36,216 bases of DNA from Oscillospiraceae bacterium (GCA_017559185.1 JAFYSU010000022.1:1-36216); one strand, 5' to 3'; numbered from the stretch's first letter, positions 1-8,730 are shown. Notes: generated by a model not told the origin, from the sequence alone. Translations and numbers: made by a program.

Positions 1-1
1 G

Positions 2-442
2 CCCGGCAGAAGCATAGTTGGTGAAGCAGTAACCACCCTTTACACAGTTGGTTGGCAAAAACAAACTCCGCACCGTCGCTATTTATTTGTAGACGGCGGC
101 ATGGCCGACAACATTCGTCCGGCACTTTATCAAGCCGAATACTCATGTGACAACGCACTCAAACTTAATCACGAAAAAAGTGTTAACTACACAATCGCAG
201 GAAAATGCTGCGAAAGCGGTGATATATTAATCGAAAACGCACTCCTTCCGCCAATGGAAAGCGGCGACCTGCTTGCAGTATATACAACAGGTGCTTACTG
301 CTACTCAATGGCAAGCAACTACAACCATCTTGGTCGTCCGGCAGTGGTTTTTGCAAAAGACGGAAAAGCAAGATGTGTTCTTCACCGCGAGTCCCCGCAG
401 GCAATGCTTGCACTTCAATGTGACGAGGAGGTGCAGCTGTGA
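2..442 (+). CDS. lysA: Diaminopimelate decarboxylase, C-terminal part (partial)
   Basis: The window opens inside this gene; frame 2 is open to a TGA at 440-442. It would decarboxylate meso-diaminopimelate to L-lysine with PLP, in the cytoplasm. The visible 146 residues carry the C-terminal barrel signatures of the fold-type III decarboxylases: an EPGR-type segment (PGRSIVGEA), DGGMADNIRPALY, the CESGD segment whose cysteine reaches the partner subunit's active site, and TGAYCYSMASNYN. The N-terminal TIM barrel with the PLP lysine is outside the window. The stop overlaps the GTG start of dapF in a GTGA, so translation is probably coupled. It is the first visible gene of a DAP/lysine operon. 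Confidence 0.93.
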   Translation, partial: PGRSIVGEAVTTLYTVGWQKQTPHRRYLFVDGGMADNIRPALYQAEYSCDNALKLNHEKSVNYTIAGKCCESGDILIENALLPPMESGDLLAVYTTGAYCYSMASNYNHLGRPAVVFAKDGKARCVLHRESPQAMLALQCDEEVQL

Positions 443-1269
443 CAATACATCTTCCCGTTTCCAAATATCATGGCTGCGGCAACGACTTTTTGCTGATACG
501 AAAGCGTTACACCGACGGCATCGACCTTGAAAAGCTTATAACCTGTGCCTGTGACCGCCGCAGCGGCATTGGTGCCGACGGCTTCATTATAGTGGAGGAC
601 TCACCGCTTAGAATGCATTTTTACAATGCCGACGGAACACGAGCCCCCATGTGCGGCAACGGTATTCGCTGCTTTGCACGCTTTTGCATTGACGAAGGCA
701 TAACCGACAGCGACTGCTTTGAAGTTATTACCGATGCAGGAGTAAAAACCGTAAATGTTATAAGTCGCGAACCTTTTTTAGTAAAAATAGCAATGGGGCA
801 GCCCGATTATTCCCCCTCATTACTCGGAATACCAAACGGAACACCGCTTTGGGAATACCCGCTTGAGGTAAACGGAACACCCCTTACACTTTACAGCTTT
901 TTCATGTCCACCGTACACACTGTATGCTTTGTGGAAAACACTATGGACGACAGCCTGCTTCCTTTAGCCGAAGCTGCACACGAACACCCGTTTTTCCCAA
1001 ACAAAACAAATTTCAATCTGGTACAAATCGTGGACGAAAGCACCATTAAAATGCGTACATGGGAACGCGGTGCAGGCTTAACCCTTGCTTGTGGTACAGG
1101 TGCCTGCTCGGCGGCTCTTACAGCACACAAAAAAGGCCTGTGCACTTCCGAGGTGGATGTAATTCTTCCAAAAGGAACCCTGCACATTTCAATTGATAAA
1201 AACGAAAATATATTTATGACCGGCCCTGCAAGCCGCGTTTCAAAAGGAGATTATTATCATGAATGTTAG
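439..1269 (+). CDS. dapF: Diaminopimelate epimerase
   Basis: Converts LL- to meso-diaminopimelate, the last step before peptidoglycan cross-linking or lysine formation. It is a 276-residue cytoplasmic protein, the usual family length. The two catalytic cysteines are visible: Cys72 in MCGNGIRC and Cys218 in LACGTGACS, one from each pseudo-symmetric half; the N-terminal HGCGNDF motif is also present. The usual GNPH segment before the centre reads STVH here. The start is GTG at 439, overlapping the lysA stop, with GAGGAGGTG just upstream as ribosome binding site. The 3' end overlaps dapA by 11 bases. Confidence 0.95.
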   Translation: MTIHLPVSKYHGCGNDFLLIRKRYTDGIDLEKLITCACDRRSGIGADGFIIVEDSPLRMHFYNADGTRAPMCGNGIRCFARFCIDEGITDSDCFEVITDAGVKTVNVISREPFLVKIAMGQPDYSPSLLGIPNGTPLWEYPLEVNGTPLTLYSFFMSTVHTVCFVENTMDDSLLPLAEAAHEHPFFPNKTNFNLVQIVDESTIKMRTWERGAGLTLACGTGACSAALTAHKKGLCTSEVDVILPKGTLHISIDKNENIFMTGPASRVSKGDYYHEC

Positions 1270-2146
1270 AAATATCCGTGGTTCCATCGTAGCACTCGTA
1301 ACCCCATTCAATGCTGACGGCAGCGTTAATTTTGAAGCTCTTGGCAGACTTATAGATTTTCATCTTGAAAACAAAACCGATGCAATTTTGGTTCTTGGCA
1401 CAACAGGCGAATCTGCAACCATGACTCACGAAGAAGACGACGAAGTTTGCCGCTTCACCGTTGACCGTGTAGCCGGTCGAGTTCCCGTAATTGCAGGCAG
1501 CGGCTCCAACTGTACACAAACAATGCTCGAAAAAAGCCTTAGTTTTCAATCCATGGGCGTTGATGGTCTGCTGCTTATAAGCCCATACTACAATAAAGCT
1601 AATGAAGAAGGTATGTACCATCACTTCAAAACCGTTGCCGATGCAGTAAACATTCCATGTATTCTTTACAATGTACCTGGCCGTACAGGCTGCTCCATTT
1701 CCGAAAATGTTGTTCGCCGTCTTTCCACCCATCCAAATATCATGGGCATTAAAGAAGCTTCCGGCAACATGAGCTATGCTGCAAAAATTGCTCGCTATAT
1801 CTCCGATGACTTCCGCATGTATTCAGGCAACGATGACATTATAATCCCTATGATGGCACTTGGCAGCAGCGGTGTTATTTCGGTACTGGCAAATGTTATT
1901 CCTCTTGAAACCCACAATATGGTTTGGGACTACATAAACGGCGACCACCAAAAAGCACTTGATGCTCAGCTTAAATACCTTGAACTTACAAACAACTTGT
2001 TTATCGAAGTTAACCCAATCCCTGTAAAAACCGCACTTAACCTTATGAATATGAACGCAGGCAGCTTCCGTCTGCCGCTGTACGAAATGTCCCCCGCTAA
2101 CCAAGAAAAACTTGCTGCTTCCATGAGAGGAGTTGGACTGCTGTGA
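1259..2146 (+). CDS. dapA: 4-hydroxy-tetrahydrodipicolinate synthase
   Basis: Condenses pyruvate with aspartate semialdehyde, the committed step of the DAP/lysine branch. The 295-residue TIM barrel shows the N-terminal TPF motif, GTTGES at 47-52, the catalytic tyrosine in YNVPGRTG (Tyr137) and the Schiff-base lysine in GIKEASGN (Lys165). The ATG is preceded by AAAGGAG eight to nine bases upstream, inside the end of dapF. The 3' end overlaps dapB in a GTGA. Coupled translation with dapF and dapB is inferred from the overlaps. Confidence 0.96.
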   Translation: MNVRNIRGSIVALVTPFNADGSVNFEALGRLIDFHLENKTDAILVLGTTGESATMTHEEDDEVCRFTVDRVAGRVPVIAGSGSNCTQTMLEKSLSFQSMGVDGLLLISPYYNKANEEGMYHHFKTVADAVNIPCILYNVPGRTGCSISENVVRRLSTHPNIMGIKEASGNMSYAAKIARYISDDFRMYSGNDDIIIPMMALGSSGVISVLANVIPLETHNMVWDYINGDHQKALDAQLKYLELTNNLFIEVNPIPVKTALNLMNMNAGSFRLPLYEMSPANQEKLAASMRGVGLL

Positions 2147-2877
2147 TATCCGTTTTGGTAACAGGCACAGGCCGCATGGGAAAAATGATAATGGAGCTTA
2201 TTGAAAACGATGAACGCTTCACTCTTGCAGGAAGTATAGGTCACGACAACTGCAACACTCTTGCCACCGCTGCCCCTGCCGATGTCGTTATCGACTTTTC
2301 CAACAAAGCCATGCTGCCGCTGATTAGTGAATATGTTAAACGCACAGGCACACCGCTTGTGTGCGGCACCACCGGATTTACCGATGAGGATATGCAGCAG
2401 CTTATACAGCTTGGTGAACATGCTCCTGTACTATACAGTGCAAACTATTCCGTTGGTGTAGCGGTTCTTCGCAAACTTGCCGCAATTGCATCCCAAGCAC
2501 TTGGAACCGACTTCAACATCGAAATAATCGAAACTCACCACAATCAAAAAGCCGACGCCCCAAGCGGCACAGCAAAACTTTTACTTAATGCCGTTGACCC
2601 CGAACACACCTTTGATGTTGTTCACGGCCGCGAGGGCATTACAGGCAAACGCAGTCCACGCGAAATAGGCGTACACGCTGTACGCGGCGGTACTGTGGCA
2701 GGAAAACACACCGTTGCCTTTTTTGGTGCTGACGAGGAAATCGAGCTTACTCACCTTGCTTCCAGCCGTCGCATTTTTGCGGCAGGCGCATTAAAAGCTG
2801 CTGCAAATTTATTAAATCGACCTTCAGGATTTTATTCCATTGATGATATTCTTTTTTCACAAGGAGAAACACCATGA
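2143..2877 (+). CDS. dapB: 4-hydroxy-tetrahydrodipicolinate reductase
   Basis: NAD(P)H-dependent reduction of the DapA product to tetrahydrodipicolinate. It has 244 residues, at the short end for the family. The N-terminal Rossmann motif is GTGRMG (8-13). The catalytic segment [15 protein letters not shown] holds the two histidines (132-133) and Lys136. The GTG start at 2143 overlaps the dapA stop; GAGAGGAG upstream is the ribosome binding site. The stop overlaps the dapH start in an ATGA. Confidence 0.95.
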   Translation: MISVLVTGTGRMGKMIMELIENDERFTLAGSIGHDNCNTLATAAPADVVIDFSNKAMLPLISEYVKRTGTPLVCGTTGFTDEDMQQLIQLGEHAPVLYSANYSVGVAVLRKLAAIASQALGTDFNIEIIETHHNQKADAPSGTAKLLLNAVDPEHTFDVVHGREGITGKRSPREIGVHAVRGGTVAGKHTVAFFGADEEIELTHLASSRRIFAAGALKAAANLLNRPSGFYSIDDILFSQGETP

Positions 2878-3566
2878 ACGCACAGGAAATAATTAACTAT
2901 ATTGCCACTGCGGAAAAAAAGACCCCTGTAAAAATTACCCTTAGGGAAAATTCTCCCATAGACTTTGGTTCTGCTCAAGTTTTTGGTGCAGGCGACAAAA
3001 TAATCTTTGGCGACTGGAAAGAGCTTGGCCCAATTATCGAGGCAAACAAAGACAAAATCGATGATATATACATCGAAAACAGCTGCCGCAACTCCGCCAT
3101 TCCAATGCTGGACATGAAAAATATCAACGCTCGAATTGAACCAGGCGCTATTATTCGTGAACAGGTGGAAATTGGTGACGGTGCAGTTATAATGATGGGT
3201 GCTATTATAAACATCGGTGCTGTTATTGGCAGCGGTACAATGATAGACATGGGTGCTGTTTTGGGCGGTCGTGCAACCGTTGGTAATCGCTGTCACATTG
3301 GTGCAGGTGCAGTTCTTGCAGGAGTTATCGAACCTGCAAGCGCAGTTCCCGTAGTTATCGAAGATGATGTTCTTGTAGGCGCAAATGCCGTTGTTATCGA
3401 GGGTGTCCGAGTAGGCAAAGGCGCAGTTGTTGCAGCAGGAAGCATTGTTATAAACGATGTTCCACCAAACGCTGTTGTTGCAGGTGTTCCTGCAAGAGTA
3501 ATAAAACAAAAAGACGAAAAAACCATGCAGAAGTCAGCTCTGATAGATGCACTTCGTACCCTTTAA
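2874..3566 (+). CDS. dapH: Tetrahydrodipicolinate N-acetyltransferase
   Basis: Acetyl-CoA-dependent acetylation of tetrahydrodipicolinate, the first step of the acetylase branch of DAP synthesis. The 230-residue protein has an N-terminal alpha domain (1-80) followed by a left-handed parallel beta helix of imperfect hexapeptides such as IGDGAV, IGAVIG and VGANAV (about 90-205). The length and sequence fit the DapH type rather than the longer succinylating DapD. A strong AAGGAG ribosome binding site sits in the end of dapB. The acetyl-DAP aminotransferase and deacetylase needed to finish the branch are not in this window. Confidence 0.93.
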   Translation: MNAQEIINYIATAEKKTPVKITLRENSPIDFGSAQVFGAGDKIIFGDWKELGPIIEANKDKIDDIYIENSCRNSAIPMLDMKNINARIEPGAIIREQVEIGDGAVIMMGAIINIGAVIGSGTMIDMGAVLGGRATVGNRCHIGAGAVLAGVIEPASAVPVVIEDDVLVGANAVVIEGVRVGKGAVVAAGSIVINDVPPNAVVAGVPARVIKQKDEKTMQKSALIDALRTL

Positions 3567-3616
3567 AACAGCTTTATTCAAGTATTCAGCTCATATATTT
3601 TCTCCTTAAAACCACA

Positions 3617-3655
3617 AGCAGCCACAATACCAAAGGTATTGTGGCTGCTATATTT
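3617..3655. terminator. Bidirectional terminator between dapH and aroE
   Basis: A perfect 15-bp inverted repeat (3617-3631 and 3635-3649, 3-nt loop) follows dapH and is trailed by ATATTTT. It lies between convergent genes and can serve both the dap operon and aroE. Confidence 0.85.
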
Positions 3656-3667
3656 TGCAAATAGTCA

Positions 3668-4483
3668 TCAAAAATTCTTTGCAAGCTCTTGGTAAATCTT
3701 TTCTCCCAACGCTTCGTCAATCGTGGTCTGCTGCCATATTTCCTGTGCCTTAACCGCTTGGTAAACCAACATATTCAAACCGCTTGTTGCTTTAAGTCCC
3801 AATTTCTTGGCTGTTCCGGTAAGCACCGTTTCCAACGGATTGTAAATAACATCCCCAACTGCTTCAAAACGGCTTATAACATCCTGTGTTACAGGGCAGC
3901 CGTCCGATTTTGGATACATTCCAACAGGGGTGCAGTTTACCAAAACATCACCCACAAGCTTTTCGGTTTCGTTTATAATGCAGGTTTCAATGTAAGAAAA
4001 TCTTCCTTTAAGCTCGTCCAGTTTGTCGCTGCTGCGGTTAGCTACCAAAATGCTCTCTGCACCCATATCATGTAATGCAGCAACACACGCTTTTGCTGCA
4101 CCGCCCGCACCAAGCTGCACAGCTCGTTTTCCTTTTACTTCTATCCCTGCCAATTCAAGCATTTTTGAAAAGCCGTAGTAATCCGAATTATACCCGACAG
4201 CTTTTCCGTCAACAAAATGTATAACATTTACTGCACCTATCGCCTTGGCTTCGGGTGAGATTTCGTCAAGGTAAGGCATTATGAGTTCTTTGTAAGGTAT
4301 GGTAACATTTACACCGCTGTATCCCAGCACCTTCAAAGCATCTACTGCTTTTGAGATATTTTCCCTGCTCACCTCAATAAGAGCATACTGACCGTCTATT
4401 CCCATACTGTCAAAAATAATCTTGTGTATCTGCGGTGAAAGTGAATGGCCCAATTTTTCGCCAAGAAGTCCGTACAGCTTCAT
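3668..4483 (-). CDS. aroE: Shikimate dehydrogenase (NADP+)
   Basis: Reduces 3-dehydroshikimate to shikimate. The 271-residue length is standard. The N-terminal shikimate-binding SLSP (14-17), the catalytic lysine Lys65 in NVTIPYK, Asp101 in GYNSDYYGF, and the glycine-rich GAGGAAKA cofactor loop are all present. The ATG is preceded by GAAAGGGG at a rather long spacing. No convincing promoter is visible between the upstream terminator at 4514-4555 and the gene, so transcription may depend partly on read-through. The next shikimate gene, aroK, is 8 kb away at 12040. Confidence 0.95.
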   Translation of the reverse strand: MKLYGLLGEKLGHSLSPQIHKIIFDSMGIDGQYALIEVSRENISKAVDALKVLGYSGVNVTIPYKELIMPYLDEISPEAKAIGAVNVIHFVDGKAVGYNSDYYGFSKMLELAGIEVKGKRAVQLGAGGAAKACVAALHDMGAESILVANRSSDKLDELKGRFSYIETCIINETEKLVGDVLVNCTPVGMYPKSDGCPVTQDVISRFEAVGDVIYNPLETVLTGTAKKLGLKATSGLNMLVYQAVKAQEIWQQTTIDEALGEKIYQELAKNF

Positions 4484-4513
4484 TATCTGTTACGCCCCTT
4501 TCAAAAATTCTGT

Positions 4514-4555
4514 AAAAAAACAACCATCACGCCGCCAAAGGCAGCATGATGGTTG
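4514..4555 (-). terminator. Terminator of the SDR-zinc-ribbon gene
   Basis: On the minus strand a 16-bp stem with two wobble pairs (4521-4536 and 4540-4555, 3-nt loop) is followed by seven T residues (4514-4520), 60 bp past the stop of the gene at 4614. Confidence 0.88.
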
Positions 4556-4613
4556 CATTCAGCTTGAAGCTATATTACAACAAAATAATCTTAGTTGCAA
4601 GCAAACCGCACTG

Positions 4614-6119
4614 TTATGGTTTAAGTCCAAGTTTTTCTTCAACCTTACGGCCGTCACATTCCATTTTAACGCTGTATGGGTCTTCACCTTTGTGCAGTGG
4701 TTCCCATACCTGATTAAAGAATGGGTTAACCTGAGCCTGTGCACCGTAGTTCCAATCATCACACATACAATCAGGACACCAGTGACCTGTAAAGAATACC
4801 AAGTTTGGAGTAGCTTCGAATTCATGACCAAATGCACAGCGGAATTTCTTTTTGGTTTTCATGTCGCCTGTGGTCATTTCGGTGGAAAGCAGCTTGCCTC
4901 CACGGAATTCAGCAGCCTGTTTCAAATCTTCGTAGCCCAGTTCGGACACAGGTTTGCTTTCATCAAAGCCGTGGTCAAGCTTGGTAGGAGCTGCACATGG
5001 TACATACAGCGGATAATCCTTCCAATCTTCAGGCAATGCTTTGTATTTTTCAACAGAGTCAAACCAAACTTTAATTCTTTCTTCATCCCAATCACGAACG
5101 AACTGCAGTACGCCGTCCTCTTTGGAGCAAACTTCTTTGTTCAAAGCTTTGGTTTCTGCTTTTGTCATTGGTTTATAGTTAGGGTCTTTAGCCGCAGCAG
5201 CTTTAGCCATTGCCATGTAACCTTTAAGCGCTTCATCACGAACTTCTGCATAGGACTGGCAGCGGAACGGAACCATTTCTTCAAGTTTGTCAGCATCAAG
5301 GTAGAATTGGCCGTGGAAGTTGCCCAGTGCAACCCATTTTGGTTCGTATGTTTCACGCTGGTCAGAGCCAAGGAACAGATTGTGGGAGTAGGTTGTGCTT
5401 CTAAAGGATGCACCGCTGCTCAGGTTGTAGCATTTGCCCCAGAATTCTTCAGGCACTTCATCCTTACATACATTACACATCAGGTTGCCGGAATCCTTTG
5501 CGGTAGACCATTCCCATGGGTTGTTGAATGGGTTATGGCTTATGATTGGGTAGTATCTGCCAACGGTGCTGGATGGCAGCATACCGCTTTGGCGAATGGA
5601 TACCCAATATTTAAGACCGGATTCAATAACCGCTCTTTCAGCACAGCATTTGCTTATTGCATAGTAGTCGTAAACCGATGGTTTAAGTGGGTCACCAACT
5701 CTGCCCCAGTGAATAGGTGCACGACGGTCACCTGTTTCCGCAAGAGTACCTATGTAAACAAAGTGTGTGGTTTCAGTCTGACCCAGTTTGCGAATGCTGT
5801 CCAGCATGTACAGTGTGGAACCGTAGTTTGTGTACATAGCCAGTTCAGGTTTGCCGTCACAAATTGGGGAAAGAATTGCACCTACATGCAAAACATAATC
5901 CGCACCTTTAACGCCTTCGTGCAAAGCCTCAGGTTCGTTAAGGTCACCCCAGATTATCTCAATTTTATCCTGATATGGAGCCAATTTAGCTTTATTTGCT
6001 TCGGAAGGACGCGCCAGAACTCTCAATGTAAATTTATCCTGGTTTTCCATGAATTTTTTAAGGCTTTCCATACCCATGGTACCGGTTGCCCCTGTAAGAA
6101 ATACAAGTTTTTTACTCAT
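4614..6119 (-). CDS. NAD(P)-dependent SDR/epimerase with C-terminal zinc-ribbon-like tail
   Basis: An extended short-chain dehydrogenase/epimerase of about 500 residues, roughly 170 longer than a typical family member. Numbered from the upstream of two adjacent ATGs (6122): Rossmann loop TGATGTMG (10-17), GDLNEP acidic segment (60-64), and the catalytic YxxxK as Tyr154-AIS-Lys158. Beyond about residue 310 comes a charged linker, then Cys429, GHEF with His433, and WCPDCMC with Cys449, Cys452 and Cys454, which looks like a treble-clef or zinc-ribbon unit. The second ATG (6119) is chosen because AGGAGG lies 7 nt from it and only 4 nt from the first. A consensus-perfect promoter at 6196-6224 suggests strong expression. 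The substrate is unknown; nucleotide-sugar, steroid-like and other SDR substrates are all possible. Confidence 0.75.
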   Translation of the reverse strand: MSKKLVFLTGATGTMGMESLKKFMENQDKFTLRVLARPSEANKAKLAPYQDKIEIIWGDLNEPEALHEGVKGADYVLHVGAILSPICDGKPELAMYTNYGSTLYMLDSIRKLGQTETTHFVYIGTLAETGDRRAPIHWGRVGDPLKPSVYDYYAISKCCAERAVIESGLKYWVSIRQSGMLPSSTVGRYYPIISHNPFNNPWEWSTAKDSGNLMCNVCKDEVPEEFWGKCYNLSSGASFRSTTYSHNLFLGSDQRETYEPKWVALGNFHGQFYLDADKLEEMVPFRCQSYAEVRDEALKGYMAMAKAAAAKDPNYKPMTKAETKALNKEVCSKEDGVLQFVRDWDEERIKVWFDSVEKYKALPEDWKDYPLYVPCAAPTKLDHGFDESKPVSELGYEDLKQAAEFRGGKLLSTEMTTGDMKTKKKFRCAFGHEFEATPNLVFFTGHWCPDCMCDDWNYGAQAQVNPFFNQVWEPLHKGEDPYSVKMECDGRKVEEKLGLKP

Positions 6120-6195
6120 CATCGTACCTCCTTAAATTATAAAACATCATTTCCGTTAATTATATTTATTAGGTAAGCTTTATACCACATAAAAA

Positions 6196-6224
6196 ATTAT
6201 ACGGCAGACCCCAAGGTTTGTCAA
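6196..6224 (-). promoter_or_regulatory. Sigma-A promoter of the SDR-zinc-ribbon gene
   Basis: Minus strand TTGACA (6219-6224), 17-bp spacer, TATAAT (6196-6201): perfect consensus at ideal spacing, about 70 bp before the start codon. Confidence 0.9.
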
Positions 6225-6231
6225 TGATTTA

Positions 6232-6726
6232 TCAATTATTGTTTTCTTTACGCTTTAATTTTGGTTTTCTCATATATTTGTTAACTGCATAAGCCACAAC
6301 AATTCCTAATATTGTCTCAGCAGTTCTCCACATTCCATCTATTACAGGTGGGAGTCCCTGTTCCTCAATCTGCACACTCAAAAAATTCAGTGCAGCTATA
6401 CTGCACGCTTCCGGTATTCCGATAACATTACAGATATAAATAACTATCATTACCCCCGGTGCCGTCATCAAAACCGAATATGGCTCTGGCAAAAATTCAT
6501 GAAGTATCAACAGCAGCACACCCGCCGCCGCACCTATTAATGTTCCCCAAATGCGTGTAATTCCCGCCTGCACAGTGTTCTTAACAGATACCTGCATACA
6601 CAATATAGCCGCAGCACACGACTGAAACCCCGTGCTTATCCCGCTTAAATTACATAAAAACAAGCACACCAAAATTGCCGCACCTGTTTTTATGTTCCGC
6701 ATACCCAACTTGTATTTGTCTTCCAT
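6232..6726 (-). CDS. Aromatic acid exporter family (ArAE_1/DUF939-like) membrane protein
   Basis: A 164-residue integral membrane protein with four or five hydrophobic segments (about 15-35, 38-55, 60-80, 88-105, 130-148). The conserved N-terminal pattern of the family (RNIKTGAA, then repeated small residues) and the C-terminal RTAETILGIVVAYAVN are visible. Related proteins are thought to be efflux-type transporters related to FUSC and AaeB; here only the membrane half is present and no soluble domain follows. The GGGCGGGAAG ribosome binding site is close to the ATG. A hairpin (6740-6748 with 6763-6771) lies in its upstream region. Substrate unknown. Confidence 0.75.
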   Translation of the reverse strand: MEDKYKLGMRNIKTGAAILVCLFLCNLSGISTGFQSCAAAILCMQVSVKNTVQAGITRIWGTLIGAAAGVLLLILHEFLPEPYSVLMTAPGVMIVIYICNVIGIPEACSIAALNFLSVQIEEQGLPPVIDGMWRTAETILGIVVAYAVNKYMRKPKLKRKENNN

Positions 6727-6805
6727 TCACTTCCCGCCCTTCCGTTTTATTTTTAAACGAAAAAAACGGAATATTCTTTTTCGCCTTCCCTTTACAACGC
6801 ACAAC

Positions 6806-6845
6806 AAAAAAGCGTTTTGAAGTCATACGACTCCAAAACGCTTTT
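6806..6845 (-). terminator. Terminator of proS
   Basis: A 17-bp stem with one wobble pair (6808-6824 and 6829-6845, 4-nt loop) followed on the minus strand by a T run, 11 bp beyond the proS stop. Confidence 0.85.
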
Positions 6846-6855
6846 ACATTTAAAA

Positions 6856-8292
6856 TTAGTATGCTTTACCCCAGTAAACCATTGCTTTTGCAGGTTTTCC
6901 GCAGCAAACACAAGTGTCAGAAATGTGTTCCTGTTCAAATGGCATACATCTGGATGTAACACCAACAACTTCCTTGAGTTTTTCTTCACACTCAAGCTCA
7001 CCGCACCACATGGTTTTAACAAAACCGGTTTTTTCTTCCAGCTTTTTGGACATTTCTTCCATGGAGGTTACTGTGAATGTGCGTTCTTCGCGGTTTTTAA
7101 GCGCTCTTGCATACAAACCGTCATGAACAGCCTTGAGCAGCTCAGGAATTTTAGTTTCAAGTTCATCCAAGGATACAAACACCTTTTCACGATTATCGCG
7201 GCGAACCAGAACGCACTGGTTTTTCTCGATATCCTTAGGACCGATTTCCAAACGCAGCGGAACACCTTTCATTTCGTACTGAGCATATTTCCAGCCAGGC
7301 ATATTGTCGCTGTCATCAATGGAAGTACGGCAGAATTTAGAAATTCTTTCCTTGATTTCGTTTGCTTTATCCAAAACACCCGCTTTGTGCTGTGCAACCG
7401 GAATTACAACAACCTGAATTGGTGCAATTGCAGGAGGCAGTACCAAACCGTTGTCATCACCGTGTGTCATGATGATAGCACCGATAATACGGGTGGACAT
7501 ACCCCAAGAGGTCTGGAATGGGTATTCCTGAGTATTGTTTCTGCCCTGGAATGTAATGTCGAATGCACGAGCAAAACCATCGCCAAAGAAGTGAGATGTA
7601 CCGGACTGCAAAGCTTTACCGTCGTGCATCATAGCTTCGATGGTGTAGGTAGCTTCCGCACCTGCAAATCTTTCCTTGTCGGTTTTGCGGCCTTTGATTA
7701 CAGGAATAGCAAGGTAGTTTTCTGCAACATCAGCATAAACATTCAACATCTGTTCGGTTTCTGCTTTAGCTTCTTCAGCTGTTTCGTGCAAAGTATGACC
7801 TTCCTGCCACCAGAATTCGGTTGTTCTGAGGAATGGACGGGTTGTTTTTTCCCAACGAACAACGGAACACCACTGGTTGTACAGTTTTGGCAGGTCGCGG
7901 TAGGAATTAACAACATCTCTGAAATGTTCGCAGAACAAGGTTTCGGATGTAGGTCTTACACACAAACGCTCGGTAAGCTGTTCACTTCCGCCGTATGTTA
8001 CCCATGCTACTTCAGGAGCAAAGCCTTCTACATGGTCTTTTTCCTTCTGGAGCAGGCTTTCAGGAATAAACAAAGGCATCATTACATTTTCATGCCCAAG
8101 TTCCTTGAATTTTTTATCCAGAATATCACGAATATTTTCCCAAACAGCTGTGCCGTAAGGACGAACGATCATACATCCTCTAACAGAAGAATAATCGCAA
8201 AGTTCAGCTTTTTTTACAACATCGGTATACCATTTTGCAAAATCTTCATCCATGGAAGTAATGGCTTCTACCATTTTTTTCTGTTCACTCAT
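6856..8292 (-). CDS. proS: Proline-tRNA ligase, archaeal/eukaryote-like type 3
   Basis: Charges tRNA-Pro. The 478-residue protein is the short ProRS form without the bacterial editing insertion. Class II motifs are visible: [11 protein letters not shown] (motif 1 region), [12 protein letters not shown] and [18 protein letters not shown] (motif 2), and the C-terminal zinc module ending [18 protein letters not shown] with a terminal tyrosine, as known for this type. The start at 8292 (MSEQKK) is chosen because AAAGGCGG precedes it. The frame is open for 22 more codons upstream, but that stretch lies in the leader downstream of the promoter and has no ribosome binding site of its own. The leader is only about 75 nt and holds no T-box. 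Confidence 0.94.
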   Translation of the reverse strand: MSEQKKMVEAITSMDEDFAKWYTDVVKKAELCDYSSVRGCMIVRPYGTAVWENIRDILDKKFKELGHENVMMPLFIPESLLQKEKDHVEGFAPEVAWVTYGGSEQLTERLCVRPTSETLFCEHFRDVVNSYRDLPKLYNQWCSVVRWEKTTRPFLRTTEFWWQEGHTLHETAEEAKAETEQMLNVYADVAENYLAIPVIKGRKTDKERFAGAEATYTIEAMMHDGKALQSGTSHFFGDGFARAFDITFQGRNNTQEYPFQTSWGMSTRIIGAIIMTHGDDNGLVLPPAIAPIQVVVIPVAQHKAGVLDKANEIKERISKFCRTSIDDSDNMPGWKYAQYEMKGVPLRLEIGPKDIEKNQCVLVRRDNREKVFVSLDELETKIPELLKAVHDGLYARALKNREERTFTVTSMEEMSKKLEEKTGFVKTMWCGELECEEKLKEVVGVTSRCMPFEQEHISDTCVCCGKPAKAMVYWGKAY

Positions 8293-8375
8293 TATTTTAA
8301 TTTCCGCCTTTCTAACCCTTTGCGTAAGAGCTTTATCCCCAAAGCCTGTAAGGCTCAAAAAACATTTACCTTTTT

Positions 8376-8404
8376 ATTATAGTCATACTGCCGCTAATTT
8401 TCAA
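8376..8404 (-). promoter_or_regulatory. proS promoter
   Basis: Minus strand TTGAAA (8399-8404), 17-bp spacer, TATAAT (8376-8381). The predicted transcript starts near 8369, about 75 nt before the proS ATG. Confidence 0.85.
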
Positions 8405-8413
8405 TAGCGGCAG
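8388..8413. repeat. Inverted repeat over the proS -35 element
   Basis: A perfect 9-bp inverted repeat, CTGCCGCTA (8388-8396) and TAGCGGCAG (8405-8413), separated by 8 bp that contain most of the -35 hexamer. Its position suggests an operator, but no T run follows on either strand, so it is not an obvious terminator. It sits 10 bp from the left repeat of the restriction-modification island. Confidence 0.6.
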
Positions 8414-8423
8414 CTGCAAAAAC

Positions 8424-8434
8424 AAACGGATTTC
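8424..8434. repeat. Left 11-bp direct repeat flanking the R-M island
   Basis: AAACGGATTTC here recurs exactly at 11514-11524, inside the 5' arm of the acpP terminator. The two copies bracket the four R-M genes and nothing else. Confidence 0.6.
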
Positions 8435-8435
8435 A

Positions 8436-8479
8436 GATACTTATTGTATGTAGATTTATTGTCATCGTTTAAATAATAT
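8436..8479 (+). promoter_or_regulatory. Candidate controller-protein operators and promoter
   Basis: Two copies of TTATTGT, each preceded by GAT (8436-8447 and 8453-8462), lie 15 bp apart, upstream of a TAATAT candidate -10 (8474-8479) that lacks a good -35. Tandem boxes in place of a -35 are the known layout of C-protein-controlled promoters. Assignment here is inference from layout. Confidence 0.45.
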
Positions 8480-8499
8480 GTATTTTGGAGGGATTTAAT

Positions 8500-8730
8500 G
8501 TGGATATACTCAAAGTCTTTGGTTCAAATGTAAAACAATATCGACAAGCAACAGGACTTTCACAGGAAGCCTTTGCCGAAAAATGTGGTATGCACCGCAC
8601 ATATATTAGCGCAATTGAATGCTACCGCAGAAGTATCTCTCTCGAAAACATTCAGCGTATTGCAGATGCGTTGGAGATAGATACATACAAGTTGTTTTTG
8701 GAGGATAAAAATCATGGGGCAAAGAGATAG
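8500..8730 (+). CDS. XRE-family HTH regulator, probable R-M controller (C) protein
   Basis: A 76-residue protein that is almost wholly one helix-turn-helix domain. The helices are recognisable: FGSNVKQYRQATGLSQEAFAE, then CGMHRTYISAIE as the turn and recognition helix, and IADALEID. The size and position immediately before the nuclease genes match C proteins, which set the timing of restriction after entry into a new host by activating their own operon. The start is GTG at 8500, 7 nt after GGAGGG; a TTG five codons upstream overlaps that ribosome binding site and is not used. Its end overlaps the next gene by 17 bases. Confidence 0.85.
   Translation: MDILKVFGSNVKQYRQATGLSQEAFAEKCGMHRTYISAIECYRRSISLENIQRIADALEIDTYKLFLEDKNHGAKR

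Noticed and set aside
4422..6176. Long + strand open frame opposite the SDR-zinc-ribbon gene
   Set aside because: A shadow of a real gene: the antisense translation is rich in Phe, Cys and Val with no domain, and the minus-strand gene has promoter, ribosome binding site, motifs and terminator.
8293..8368. T-box or other aminoacylation riboswitch before proS
   Set aside because: The leader is only about 75 nt, without the conserved T-box bulge sequence or an antiterminator/terminator pair.
6817..8382. Long + strand open frame opposite proS
   Set aside because: An antisense shadow of the clearly identified ProRS; it begins in the proS terminator and has no translation signal.
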